DNA from: Calendula officinalis
Lineage: Eukaryota > Streptophyta > Magnoliopsida > Asterales > Asteraceae
Length of the DNA: 64,000 nucleotides
Direction of reading: 5' to 3'
Assembly (NCBI GenBank): GCA_963853835.1
Contig: OY970835.1
Coordinates: 37,894,047 to 37,958,046 of the forward strand
Position numbers and translations under genes: made by a program. This document shows positions 23,337 through 35,053 of this stretch, one piece after another; position 1 is the stretch's first letter, and every line of letters begins with the position of its first letter. Below the pieces are notes generated by a model, which saw only the letters and a list, made by a program, of their open reading frames with translations, did no database searches and was not told the origin of the DNA.

Positions 23337-23732
23337 ACGTTTTTTTAAGTTATGTTTCAAATGTATGGTGTATTAAGATGTATTACACTTGAATTGGTTC
23401 AAACACATCGCTATGAATAGCAACACATACTAAAATCACTTGTTAATCAATAAGATATACTGTTGGAATCTGCATTTGGTTTATCAGAAAAACGCGGCAA
23501 AATAATATATAAAACTGCAATTGTGACCGAATTATGTAGTTAAAATACACAAGGAAGAAAGTAGAAATTCCAAAAATCAAACATATTTTGTCCTCATACC
23601 ATACCCTTCATAAATAAAACTTACAACAACTCACAACTTTCCAAGGTTGTTCTACCCAAATCAAATATAAAATCTAGTGGTAAAGTACGAAAATGCCCCT
23701 GCATGCTATACTTGTTGAGAATGATAAAAGTA
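23337..23732 (-). other. 3' flank of the Rab GAP gene
   Basis: The stretch between copia 1 and the TGA of the TBC gene. It probably includes the 3' UTR; no other feature is seen. Confidence 0.5.
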
Positions 23733-26110
23733 TCATGAAGGAGTACGACGTAGCTTATTAGCAACATAGAGTAAATGACCAATATTAGTGGAAGGATAAC
23801 TTTGGAGTAACTTAAGATTAGCTGTGAAATCACCTGCAAGTAACCGTCTCCTAACTAGAATCAACATTGCACAACATACCCGAAGAAGCGTTTCCTGCAA
23901 TTCAAATTCAAATATAATATAACTCTAACTGACCCGTTTACATAAATTGGTGACCCGTTTACATAAACGGGTCGATCTAAGAAAATAAAAACTTGTGTGA
24001 CAAGGAACCTGATGACCTTCTGGATCGCTCAAGAGTGTGTCCCAAATGTGAAGAATGTCAGCAAAATTGAATTCCTGAGTCAGCAGAAGTGTGATCCATC
24101 TAAATGCATAGAATTGTGGATTCACCTATCAAGTGCCATCAATCACACATAAATATATATCCTCACTAAAATTGCTCAAAATTTCAACATATATAATCTG
24201 CCTATTTGACCCATTACCCGACCCGAACCAACCCGCCCATTTTGCCACATATAATCTGACTTTCTTACTTTTGTTGTGAGCTCAAGATGTCTCCATAATT
24301 CTTCATCATGTTCCTTCAAAAGCTGTGATAGCTTAGAAATAGTTGACCGAATGCCAACGACACTATTATCAAGTTGCTTACAGAAATTGTCTCTACAGCC
24401 ACTTAATAACTCAACAAAACAAAAAAATGTGTCTGCTTCAGCATTCACCTGCATAAGTTATGAGTAATGTAAACCCTAACAATTTGATAATGATAAATGT
24501 AACAGAAATTACATATTATTCACTTACCACAAAATCCTCATTAGGATCATTCTTGAACACATAATACAAGGGAGCCAAAATTTCATTCATCCCTTGCACA
24601 TATCTTATTCCCGGGTTCAGTTTCGCGTATATAATCAGAATATCTCTCAAAGCATCCTGAAAATTTAAAATTATTTGACTATAAATCACATCATTTTAAT
24701 ATTCATAAAATCAAAAAGGTGAAATCTTTGGTTAGTTACCTGATTAGCTTTTGCAGAAGCAGAATCACCGGAGAAAAAATGCATGTCTGGATGAGTCCGT
24801 TTCACATCACGGTCTATTTGTTCAATGATTTCAGTGTCCTATAACTAACATCAGTTAGATTTTATATAAAATAAAAAATATAATAGGATAAAAATCATAC
24901 CTGAAAGAATTGATTCCAGACACTTGTTTTCCCTAAACTCAGAGGATGTTCATCTTCAGGTATCTCTGATCTTGAGAGTAAACCCTTGCCTTCACCATTT
25001 TGAGAAGATGTAGATTCTTCCAATTTCCTAGTGACTTCTGACTGACTAGCCACAAATACATTCAGAATCCCGAATTTGAAACAAACAAATAAAATCTCAA
25101 AAAAATGCTATTTAACTAAAACTTACTGGATTCTTCAAAAGATCCTCTTTAAAATGCTTGTACTGAGACCTTTTCTTGGCCAATTCTGATGACCAAAGGC
25201 TTTTGTCTCTTGGAAGATATGCTAACAACAACTGAAAACATGAACAGTTGCAAATTAATGATCTTTTTCTACAAAGTCCAACAAATAATGTACAGAAACT
25301 GATTTTGTGATGCCATAACATGTACAGAAAACTGTTTTTAATAGAATATGATTCTCATTGCACTAAATTGACATTAAAGCTCATTTCATATGCATTATAA
25401 AAATTAGGTTGCAAATCGAACCTTCCACACAGTGGATCGAATACCAGCACCATCTGGAATACCCAGTGAAGCAAGTCGTTGCAGCTCTCCCATGTTTATA
25501 ATCTTCCTTGATAGCTACATTACACAGAAGTAAACAGATAAACTGAATTAACAGCTAATTCAACAGCTATTATTACTAATTTCTCTTGTTCCTTCTTAAT
25601 TACAATACTATCAAGGTCAAATTACTATAACACAGTAACACGTAATTGACGTTCTATTGATCTTTGAATCTCAACACTAATTAAACAAAATTAATTGACC
25701 ACAGTTCATTCTGATTGCGTATGTAAACAATTTCTAACCTCTTGTAACAGCTGTGCCTGACGAGAAGCGTCTTCGGCCGGAGAACTAGAGTCATTATCAC
25801 TACTGCCGCCACTAGCCAACGGATCCCTAATTTCCGTCCTCGGAGCCGGACCGGGTTTGAAAGGCGATTCCGGTCTAAGCGCACCGGGAGACGGCGGCGA
25901 TTCATGCGTTTCATTCACAGACGAATCATAGGAAGCAACGGATGGAGGTTTGGTAGGGTAATTACTGATGCGATCTTCATCCGACGGAGATTGAGACGGT
26001 GTTGATTGCGATTGTGATTGAGATTTAGGCGGTGGAGGAGTGGTGGTGCTGGTGGTCGGAGTAGACCACATGGAGCTGTTGAGCCAATCAGGAACTCGTT
26101 TATTCACCAT
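23733..26110 (-). CDS. TBC-domain Rab GTPase-activating protein (TBC1D13/Gyp1-like)
   Basis: Accelerates GTP hydrolysis by Rab GTPases in vesicle traffic. Exons on the minus strand, 5' to 3': 25739-26110, 25422-25514, 25127-25231, 24901-25041, 24740-24838, 24528-24656, 24269-24448, 24009-24125 and 23733-23894. All join in phase to 465 residues. The first exon is a Ser/Pro/Thr-rich disordered tail beginning MVNKRVPDWLNSSMWS, a start I recall from plant homologues. The TBC domain follows (about 130-445). The arginine finger is in IDRDVKRTHPDMHFF and the glutamine finger in RYVQGMNE; both catalytic residues are present. Other blocks: GIPDGAGIRSTVWK, ILHIWDTLLSD and YVANKLR. The first donor (GTTAGA) is weak but allowed. 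No lesion found. Confidence 0.92.
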
Positions 26111-26562
26111 TTTCTTCGATCAATTTCGGTTCTTCGCTAGGGTATCGATACACACAGTTTAGGTGTTTTCTCTGTGGGTGTTTGTAGTTTGTTGTTTGGA
26201 ATTTTTGTTACTGATGTGACTTTGGCCTTTGTGTCATCAATTCATCATCTTCCTCGTGGAAGCGGGTCACGTGCCTAATTCGTGTTCGTAGACATGAATT
26301 TGCACTTTGATTTCTACAGTCACGTGACAATGATGCATTTAAGTGTTACTGTTATGATTATGTCATAATTAATCAATATTTTGTTTTTGTTCGAGTGTTG
26401 TCGGTATAAGATAAAGGAACTTAAAGCTATCATTTTTATTTGAAAGCCATTTAATTTATGCTGAAAATATAGTTCATTAATAAATATATTTATTCATTTT
26501 GAAAAGAAGAGTGTCTCTCAAAATCATAACTTCGATCATTCTCGAAAACTCGTTATAATTTA

Positions 26563-26989
26563 CTAGCAGGGTACCCGCGCAATGCGGCGGCGGGTACCCA
26601 GAAACCATATTTCGTGGCGAGCAAGTGTTGTTTGTTTATACGGTAATAATTGTTGATAGAAATAAATAATTAAACGGAAATGTGGATTTTGGTAAGAGTT
26701 GATGATTTACAGTGTCGTATATTTAATGTTATTGGGTAAAATGATTTTCGAGTAACAGACTTTTGTTATTAAGTGTGGGTGGTGTTATCAAAGTGTAATG
26801 TATAGCAAGTGGTTAACACATAGTGATAAGTTAGGAGAGGTCTTGGGTTCGAATCTTATTAGCCGCGATTTATTTTTTTTAAGGTAGAGAACTAACTAAC
26901 AAAAGTGGAAAGATTCTTAAAATCAAGTTTAAGGAGCTCCTTAAACTTACCTAATGAGATAGGCCTAAATGTTTTATATAATAGTAAGA
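26563..26989 (-). mobile_element. Small non-autonomous Helitron
   Basis: Read on the minus strand, the element begins TCTTACTATTATATAAAACA and ends with a hairpin of nine paired bases (GGTACCCGC and GCGGGTACC) a few bases before the terminal CTAG. It sits between A and T of the host (26562 and 26990), as Helitrons require. It is 427 bp with no coding capacity. An internal GGGTTCGAATC near 26850 resembles a tRNA B-box, so it may have caught a SINE fragment. Confidence 0.82.
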
Positions 26990-28130
26990 TAAGTGTCTTT
27001 TTAAAAAGAAAAGATGGAACGACAATAAATACGGAATCATATTTGTGGATCAAAGCCTTTTTATGTTAAACTCAAATAGCAACCACACACTTTACCATAG
27101 TCTATTTTGGTTAGCTAATATCGTTATGACCTGTCTTCTTCATTTCAACTTTTGTCACGTCAATTTTAAATTTTGATGTTCTTATATATATGACCTATTA
27201 GAGTTATGTGTAAGGGGTGACCAAATCTAGTTTGGTCACCGTTGTCACATTAGTTTTTTTTTTTACTTTCGACTAAATACATGACAAACCCCAACCAATC
27301 AGTCCTTCCCCTTTGAAACCAGCCTCTAGCGACCAAATGGTGTTGGGCGATGTGTTGGGTGAGAGAGACGTAAGGGGAGGAACGCGTCGGAAGGGGGCGA
27401 CCAAATGGGGCGACCGTTCACGTTACGACCAGTCTTATGATTTATGAATCTTTCCAGTTTAATGAACATTTTGGTTGGGACAATCGACCAAAACGTGCAT
27501 TTCGACTGGATTATACGGATACAAAAAGACCACAAAATGTTGTACCAATTTAACCACGTCTTCAAAGTATTACTTATTATCTGTTTTTTTTCAATCAAAA
27601 CCGATTCAAATATCATCCACATTTTGCGTAACTTTACCTTGTGTTCTGGCTTCTTTTCCTTGACACTTTCTTCTTTATCGCTTTCAAGGAGGTCCACAAT
27701 GCATATTGCCAATCCACAAAACACTCAACTAGCACATGGCTTGTTGTACATTATTATTGATCGTCATCTAATAGGATAAATAATTGCAAAAAGTGTTCAA
27801 ATTAGGCAATTTTACAATAAAAACGCTTCTTAACTTGTAAAACTAATAATGTGACATATATATGGCTTAGTTAAATAGAGCACTTTTTACAAGTACAACT
27901 ATTAATGAGAACGGAAAAAATAGTTCATTTTAAAGATTAACACACTTGTGAAAGTACTTCAATGTTTTCATAACCCATATGCAAAAGTTAATCCAAATCC
28001 AAATACTTTACCTAGACAAGATTAACAACCAGAAAAACGAAACAATAGTACCCAAACATAAACTTTTACATTGACCTTTAACCGTTGACCTGAAAAAGTA
28101 GTTGGTAAAACACCGAAATTGTATTTAAAA
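26990..28130. other. Intergenic between two minus-strand genes
   Basis: Includes a stretch near 27210-27430 where GGTGACCAAAT, TTTGGTCACC and GCGACCAAATGG recur in both orientations, probably a MITE relic with unclear ends. Otherwise AT-rich with no gene. Confidence 0.45.
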
Positions 28131-31100
28131 TCAAAGAACCCCGAAAAAGGGATTATTTATGGCACTGTTGAGCTCTGAACCAGCTGAATTCAACACTGCT
28201 CTGTCGATTTTGTCTCTAGCTAGAAACAAGAATTCATCTCCTTCAATCTTTTCAAATCCACATAATTCAAGAAATTTTATTCCACCTTCTAATTTCCCAA
28301 CTCTATCCTGTTATGTTACATCAATTCAAACCACAAATTAAATAATAATTAGCAATTTATAAAAATAAAACAACATAGTAAATAATACTAACTGTGAAAT
28401 GCCAATTTTACCCCTCATTTAAATGCGTTGTTCTTTTATTAAAAGCAAATAAGGAGGTTATAATTGGTATTTCATATTATCTTACCTGAAATGCAGCATT
28501 ACTGAGTCTAATCTTGCGGAATTTTTCCTCCTCTGGTTTAGTTGCAGCATTCTTCACATAAGTCAGTAGAGTGTTAAATGCTGTCTTTACTTTCGCATCA
28601 TCATCCTGTTATATAACAAATATTCCGTTAAATAAAAAAAAAAGAATTATTATTATTTTTTAAAAACACAATTTGAGGATAATTTTAGTGTTTTCGTAGT
28701 ATTTTACCTTATTACTCTGCTTGAGAGATCGTAAGCATTCTCTCATTTGCTCTGATTTTGTGGCAGGCCTAATGGGCAATGAGCTCTGCAAAAACAAGAT
28801 GATTAATTTGTACATGTTTTTAATTTGTAAATATTTGTAAATATTCCAACAGAATATGGAATAGTTATGGGACTGAACTAGAGGTGGAAATTTTGACCCA
28901 ATTATAAGTAATTATCTCTCACAAATCATATGGGTAAAATAATATTTAGAAAAAAAAAACAGTTAGAAAAGAATCTCCTAACTTATTTTAAAAAAATTCA
29001 AGAATTCTGACAAATATGTGTTCTAGCTCAACCTGTACCAAAAATTACCCGTTTTGACCCAAACCCATTAGCCAACGTGCCTGACCCGCCCATTTTGCCA
29101 CCTCTAGACTGAACTAATGAGAAATAATATTCCATAACAAAACAACTTCTAGGTTGGAACTGAAAGCTAATACTTTATTAAATGTGAATATTCATAAAAA
29201 AATAGATAAATAAAAATAGTGATACCTTCTTTTCCTCCACTACAGGTGCAGGAGGTTTTGGAGCAGTGGGATCTCCTGCAGGCAATCCAAGCTTCCTTCT
29301 CCTTTCAGCCTAAATTAAAACTTATATAAAATTAGTTTCACAAAAAAGAAGCATCATAAAATACTATTATTATTTTATAAAAATATGCCTTTTATAGGCT
29401 AAAAAGCATTTTCAAGACCTTATCTTCTTCCAACTTTTGTCTGATTTTCTCTCTAGCTCTTCTTTCTTCCTCTTTTTCTGCTTTGCGCAGAGCTATAATA
29501 CTGTAAAATGCAACACATGCTTTCAGACTAGAAATATAAAAAAAAGTTGCATTTTATAATTGAAAAAAAAAAAAATTTAAGTTACCGTTTTCTTTCATTT
29601 TCTTCCTCCATACGCTTTGCTTCAAGTAGTTCCTTACCAATTCGAATTCGCTCCTAAAGTAAGTTAATTTTATGTTAAATAAATTAGAGAATGATATATA
29701 ATTTCCCATGACACTAAGAAAAATAATTATGAACAGTATACTTATAAGTTATAACGGTAAGTTGTAGTACTTTAATTAATAGTTAGTAAAGACGTACAAA
29801 AGATAGATATGAACTTACCTTCTCTCTTTCTCTTTCCATTCTTTTTTCTTCCTCTTCTTTCTTTTTGCGAGCCCGTTCCCTTAATTATAACCCAAAAAAA
29901 ATGAGACAAATTTAAGCAAAAAAAAGCAACTAATAAAGCAAGCGAAAAAAATTAGAAAAAAATATAAAATATACTTGAGTTCTTGTGCTTTTGCTTTTCT
30001 TTCTTCAGGAGTAAGAGAAGGCTTGGCAGGCTCCGATTTACTCTTGGAAGACACCTGGCAAAGAGTACATAGAACTTATTAAGGAAAATGATCGTTTTTG
30101 CACATGATGATATCAAAGATTAACTTTAAGAAATGTTTTTGCAAATAATTAAACAAAGAAAAGTTCATATGATTGTATAAAGTATCACAACCACACTTGA
30201 GTTGTGTTTCAGATATTATTTAATTATATCATGACATCATATCGTCAATCAAGAAAAGGATGTAATGCAACCAAATAAATTACTTTCTTGGAATAAGAAC
30301 ATCCACTAATTAAACTTCATAAAGAAACAAGTGAGTGTGAGAATACCAAAGGCATCTGATCTATGTCTGCATCATCCTCGTGTTCAACAATCCAATTTGC
30401 AGCAGCCTCAAGACTCGAGTTCCCTGGAAACAAGTGTATTAGATGATGAAAGCAATACCAGTATAATGTAACATACATAAATAAGCACTAATCTCACAAT
30501 AGTAAGGTGGATCGTTTTTCAAATTTCAGAAAACAAAAGCATAAATATAAATAATCTAGAAAGAACACTCAAACCAAAAGCCCACTCACCAGAGAAATGA
30601 AGTGCTCGGGTGGCCCTTTCTTTTGAAAATCCCATTGACTCGAGCTCCTCTAGTAGTTTCGAGTCAACATCGGGAACAACCATTTCTAACAAACACAAAT
30701 ATGAAGAGAAAAAACAGATGTCAAATCATAAATGCTGAAGCACAAAAACAGCATACATTTTCATCCAATATGAAAGAAAATATCAAAATAACTACTAGGA
30801 AAAAGAGACAATTGTTGCAAAAAGTTATCTAGATCAAACAAACTTATAAACATACGCACAACTATAAACGTAGAAAAATGATCAAAACAATTCTGTAACT
30901 AATTAGTTCTTATTTCTAAAAACTCAATTTGAATCATCAAAAATTGACAAGAACAAAATACCATCTGGTTCGTCTGTAGTACTAGCATCAACCATATCAA
31001 CATCACTACTCTGATTTTTGGGAACCTCTAAGGCAATTGGCTTCACGTTCTCTGAAGTCTTGTCGGAAAATTCAGCATGACCAGTCCTCTTAGTGTGTAG

Positions 31101-31340
31101 ATCACTCTCCTAAAATATAAAATTGAAATTGAAATATTCGTAAAACAACAACAAAGTTACAAAAATTCTTACGGTTTTAGTACGGCAGGGTTTGCCACAG
31201 GTGGAGCAAACTAGGTTAAGAACAGCTTCAGTAGATTCAGAGAAATCGGTATGTTTGGTGAGCTCAGCGTGTTCTTGTGCTTCTTCAACCGATTTCAATA
31301 GAGTTCCACAGTCTCCACACTTCAATGATACTCCTGCCAT
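28131..31340 (-). CDS. C2H2 zinc finger, UBA and PUB domain protein (ubiquitin/p97-related)
   Basis: Probably a ubiquitin-binding cofactor of the AAA ATPase CDC48/p97: UBA domains bind ubiquitin and PUB domains bind the p97 tail. Minus-strand exons, 5' to 3': 31173-31340, 30962-31109, 30590-30685, 30347-30423, 29975-30054, 29819-29879, 29586-29653, 29419-29500, 29226-29309, 28708-28785, 28486-28605 and 28131-28307, joining to 412 residues. Order: two Cys pairs with His (CGDCGTLL and CSTCGKPC), UBA around LLEELESMGFSKERATRAL (about 117-160), a long Lys/Glu/Arg-rich helix or coiled coil (about 185-285), then PUB with MRECLRSL, KFRKIRLSN and LCGFEKIEGDEFLFL, ending NNPFFGVL. Matches the layout I recall for Arabidopsis At1g04850. 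No lesion found. Confidence 0.92.
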
Positions 31341-31566
31341 TGTTACACCGATTTCTGTTTACTTTCACGGCGGTCTCTGATTAGTTTCACGGCGATCGAC
31401 GTTGCGGATATCGGTGGAATATTAGTGTGCGCGATTTGGAGATTGGTGTGCGATTGGGGTTTTCTTCTATCAACACGACCCGACCCGAATGATCTCGGTG
31501 ATTGTTTGTTCTCCAAGACTTCATAAAACAACAAATGAAAGTTAGCTACTTTTGGTTAGGTGATAT

Positions 31567-31864
31567 TAGGGGTAACATTTGGAAAAAAAAAACTGAAATA
31601 AAAACCAATTGAAATAGAATCGAACTAAAATCGATAACATGTAATCAGTTTGGTTCCAATTTTGAAAATTGGTCATTTTGGGTTTCAGTTTTAACGATTT
31701 CGGTTCGGTTAGGTCATTGGATAAGATGAGCATCTAGGCTAAAAACACTTAACCGAACCAAAACCAATAACATTTAAGCGTTTTGGCTTCGATTTTAAAA
31801 ACTCATCATTTTCGGTTTCGAGTCTGTCAGTTTCGGTTCGATTTCTGCATAGTACTCACCCCTA
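31567..31864. mobile_element. MITE-like repeat with short TAGGGGT ends
   Basis: Begins TAGGGGTAA and ends in the complement (ACTCACCCCTA). Inside, the phrases GGTTCGGTT, AACCGAACC and TTTTCGGTTTC repeat in both orientations. It is a widespread style of plant repeat. The superfamily is uncertain. Confidence 0.45.
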
Positions 31865-32808
31865 GGCGATGCCTTGACGGTAAGGGGAAGTAGCATGTGT
31901 TCGAATCTTATGCCCTACAATTTTATTTTTTTAATATTATATTACTTCTTACTAAATTCTCATACTTCTCATCTTAAATAATTTTTTTTACCTTTCATGA
32001 AATTATTGATTAAATATAATAAATTGGTTTAAAAACCCATTATATTAATTTATTTAACTCTTTGCTAAATTGTAGAAACAAATTGATGTTAAACAAAAAT
32101 TTATTAATTAATGGTATATGCAAGTCCAAAGTAGTCAACTCTTTTTATTAAGGTCACCAATATATTGAAACAATTTTATAGGGCACCGAAAATTTAATTT
32201 CTTTTCATTTATACCACTTCAGGCCAAAATAATGACAAAAAAACTAGTTATGACAAAATAAATAATGCATATAATAATTTAGATGTGAAATACCAATTTA
32301 ATCGTTGTTTCATATGTTCTTTGTTTTGTTTAAAGTGATTTTAAAAAAGGTATAGCTAATATTTCACATCTAAATAAATTTTTTTATTGTTTTAATTTGT
32401 TAAAACTAGGTTCCTTTTCATAGTTTGTATAGTTTTTTAACATTAATTTGATTGTTGTTTGTAAATTAAAACAAATGTATACTTGGATGGTCTATAAAAA
32501 CCGTTTTGATAAGTAAATGGCTGTAATGAAAAACTAGTCAACTTAATCTATAATTTTATAACCCAAATTGGCCACTTTTCGTATGGATGAGTTTTAATAA
32601 CCACATGTATGTAATTGCATTATATATTGAAGATGTGATATAACCAGTTAACAAAACTCTATGATCTCACTAATACATATATTGTCCTGTTTGGGTATTA
32701 TAGCCCCATTTTTAAGGGTAGATTTGGCATATAAATCACAATTAAAAGAATCGAAATTGTCATACAACCCTATAAGAATCAAGTATGATTCTTGTTAAAA
32801 GAGAAAAT
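31865..32808. other. Intergenic
   Basis: Starts with a possible SINE relic (GTGTTCGAATCTTATG near 31908 then a T-rich tail). The rest is AT-rich 3' flank of the ERD2 gene. Confidence 0.4.
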
Positions 32809-34871
32809 TCAAGCAGGTAATTTGAGCCTTGCATTGTTCTTCCAGCTGCAATCATCAGAAAACAAAAAAAATATATATATTAAATAAATACTAAATAAAG
32901 CATCGTCAATAGTACCAAAGTGACAAAGTCTATTACTAATGCATCCAACCACCCTAAAATGTATTATCAAAGGTCTAGACTATTGTTAAAAAAATATTGT
33001 GGTTATAATCATAATCTATCAATTGAGTAGTTATAAAACAATTTTAAAAGGTTTTATTGTCTAAAATGAGTAAATGACAACGTACTTTTACATTTGCCCA
33101 TGTTTAGTCATTATATAAACTTTTATCCAATTGAGTTGTTGGAAGATGGTTTTGCTTCCCAATTGGATCACTAAAAACTTTTTAAAACAATTATTTTAAT
33201 TATTAATACAGCAGTTATCATTATATATAATTCTAAAAAATTTATATACAATTTAATATTTTTCTTGGAAAAAAACTTACTTTCGAAACAATAACTTTTT
33301 GGTAGAAAACATCTTTTAGACGACAAAAGTCTTTTTAAAAAATGAGCAAAAAATGTAACTTGGTCAACCCATACTAAAGAATTACATGTAACATTTACCT
33401 TTGAAAGTAATAATAGAAGAAATCAGCATATAGCAACGTCTGGACTAACCCTGCTATCCAAGCTGCAAACACCAGAAGAAGTATTAAACAAAGTCCTTAA
33501 AGGCTAATTATTAATTATTAATTTAATATAAATAAAAACACTTAAAATGCTTATATACGTTTTTCGGTGTGATTTAGAGAGAGAAAGAGAAACATACTGA
33601 TCCAATGGACATAATGTGGTTCAGTGAAATGGCGGTAGATCCAGTTTAAAATGTAGAAAGCTCGGTATGCTCTGCAGAAAGCCAATAAAATTTAATAATT
33701 TGGATAATGTTTTTAAATATATAAGATGAAACAAGAATTTATTACCCGAGAAGGAAAACATATTGACCAGTCAAATTATCAATATTTCTTGTTCTTTGCA
33801 GTAAGACTAGTTGAGGAAGTATAGCAACTGCTTCCAGATATAAGGAGAATGTCCACATTACCTGTGCTCAAATATCACAGGATAAAATATACATACTATA
33901 AAATCTCATACAAATTAGAGGGACGATTTATGTAATTTACTCATTTAAATAGCAAGATTTTTATACCTCTTTGAAAGTATACTTTGCATGAACAAGTAAG
34001 GCCAAAAGCAAACACGGGATCATGAGAATATAATGACGAAACGTGTCTTGATCTTTGTCATTAAGATCTTTTAACAACCCTATGACGCCTTATGTACCAT
34101 ACAATAGAGAAAGAACTCCCTAAAAAGATTAACTTCATGATAGTATTGTATAATGAGATATAATCAGTAAATATATCCAAATAACGAGTAGCAAACACCA
34201 GTGCATAGAGCTCCTGAGTTTTCAATGATACACCTGTATGTAACACAATAAGTCAAAAATCAACAAATTTGTGCAGATTAAACACAATGTGAGGTCAATC
34301 GCTATATAACAATTACACCAAACATTAGTCAATGTAACAACCAAACATTATATGATTTAACAACTAATCTGTATGGTATCTGCATTGAGCAAGTTGTATG
34401 AAAAACAACTGAAAACATTGTGCTTTTGTTAGGTCGATTTACAATGAACATTTGATTCATTTACAATGTGAATGAGGTGAATTTAGATGGACCTAAATGG
34501 TGTAAAGCTAATAGAAGAAGATGAAATTCTTCTATTCCATATAGTATATCCTAAGTTCCTAACCAAGTTACGTTTCTACACCAAAACATTGATCAAATTC
34601 ACTTCAATTCTTCACAAACACACAAGTTTCATCAATGAGTAATCTATAATCACGCTGCCTAACAAATTAATCATTCATGAGCTCTCAGCATCATTACAAA
34701 CAGTAATTCCATAACAAACAATGAAGAAACATTAATCAAAACCTTAATTTCACAAACTGGATAGGATTACGAACACTCACCAGCGCATGATTTGATGGTG
34801 TGAATTTTGAGCAGCAATACAAGAACACTGGCTAAATGCGTCATATCCCCTACCAATCTGAATATATTCAT
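32809..34871 (-). pseudogene. ERD2: ER lumen protein-retaining receptor (KDEL receptor) with a one-base insertion
   Basis: A seven-helix receptor that returns K/HDEL proteins from Golgi to ER. Minus-strand exons, 5' to 3': 34781-34871, 33967-34233, 33746-33861, 33598-33671, 33399-33462 and 32809-32845. They sum to 649 bp, one base more than the 648 of a 215-residue ERD2. The start MNIFRLVGDMTHLAS, SLKTQELYALVFATRYLD, YLEAVAILPQLVLLQ, NIDNLTGQYVF, NWIYRHF and the end LKLPA are all diagnostic. The extra base lies near 34062 in exon 2: after VVKRS the frame runs into TAA TGA, while the next frame continues DKDQDTFRHY. The rest is well conserved, so the lesion is young or a sequencing error. A copia element occupies the 5' leader 27 bp upstream of the ATG. 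Confidence 0.88.
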
Positions 34872-34898
34872 TTTTTCTGTGCGTAATTTGAGGAAATG

Positions 34899-35053
34899 TA
34901 TTAGAATAGGATGAATCAATCGTGTATATTCAGTATATTGACATGCCTTTTTATAATACATTTACATAACAACCATATAGGTAAATAAGGAAGGATAATA
35001 ACTAGCACAACTAATTAGCCTAAGTTATAGGGTCTTCGTGATTTACTCTATCA
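34899..35053 (-). repeat. 3' LTR of copia 2
   Basis: 155 bp. On the minus strand it starts TGATAGAG and ends TTCTAATA. The polyprotein stop codon lies inside its first bases. Confidence 0.92.

Noticed and set aside
27326..27779. Opposing open frames upstream of the UBA/PUB gene's 3' end
   Set aside because: Both strands are open over the same MITE-like stretch, with no domain or splice support.
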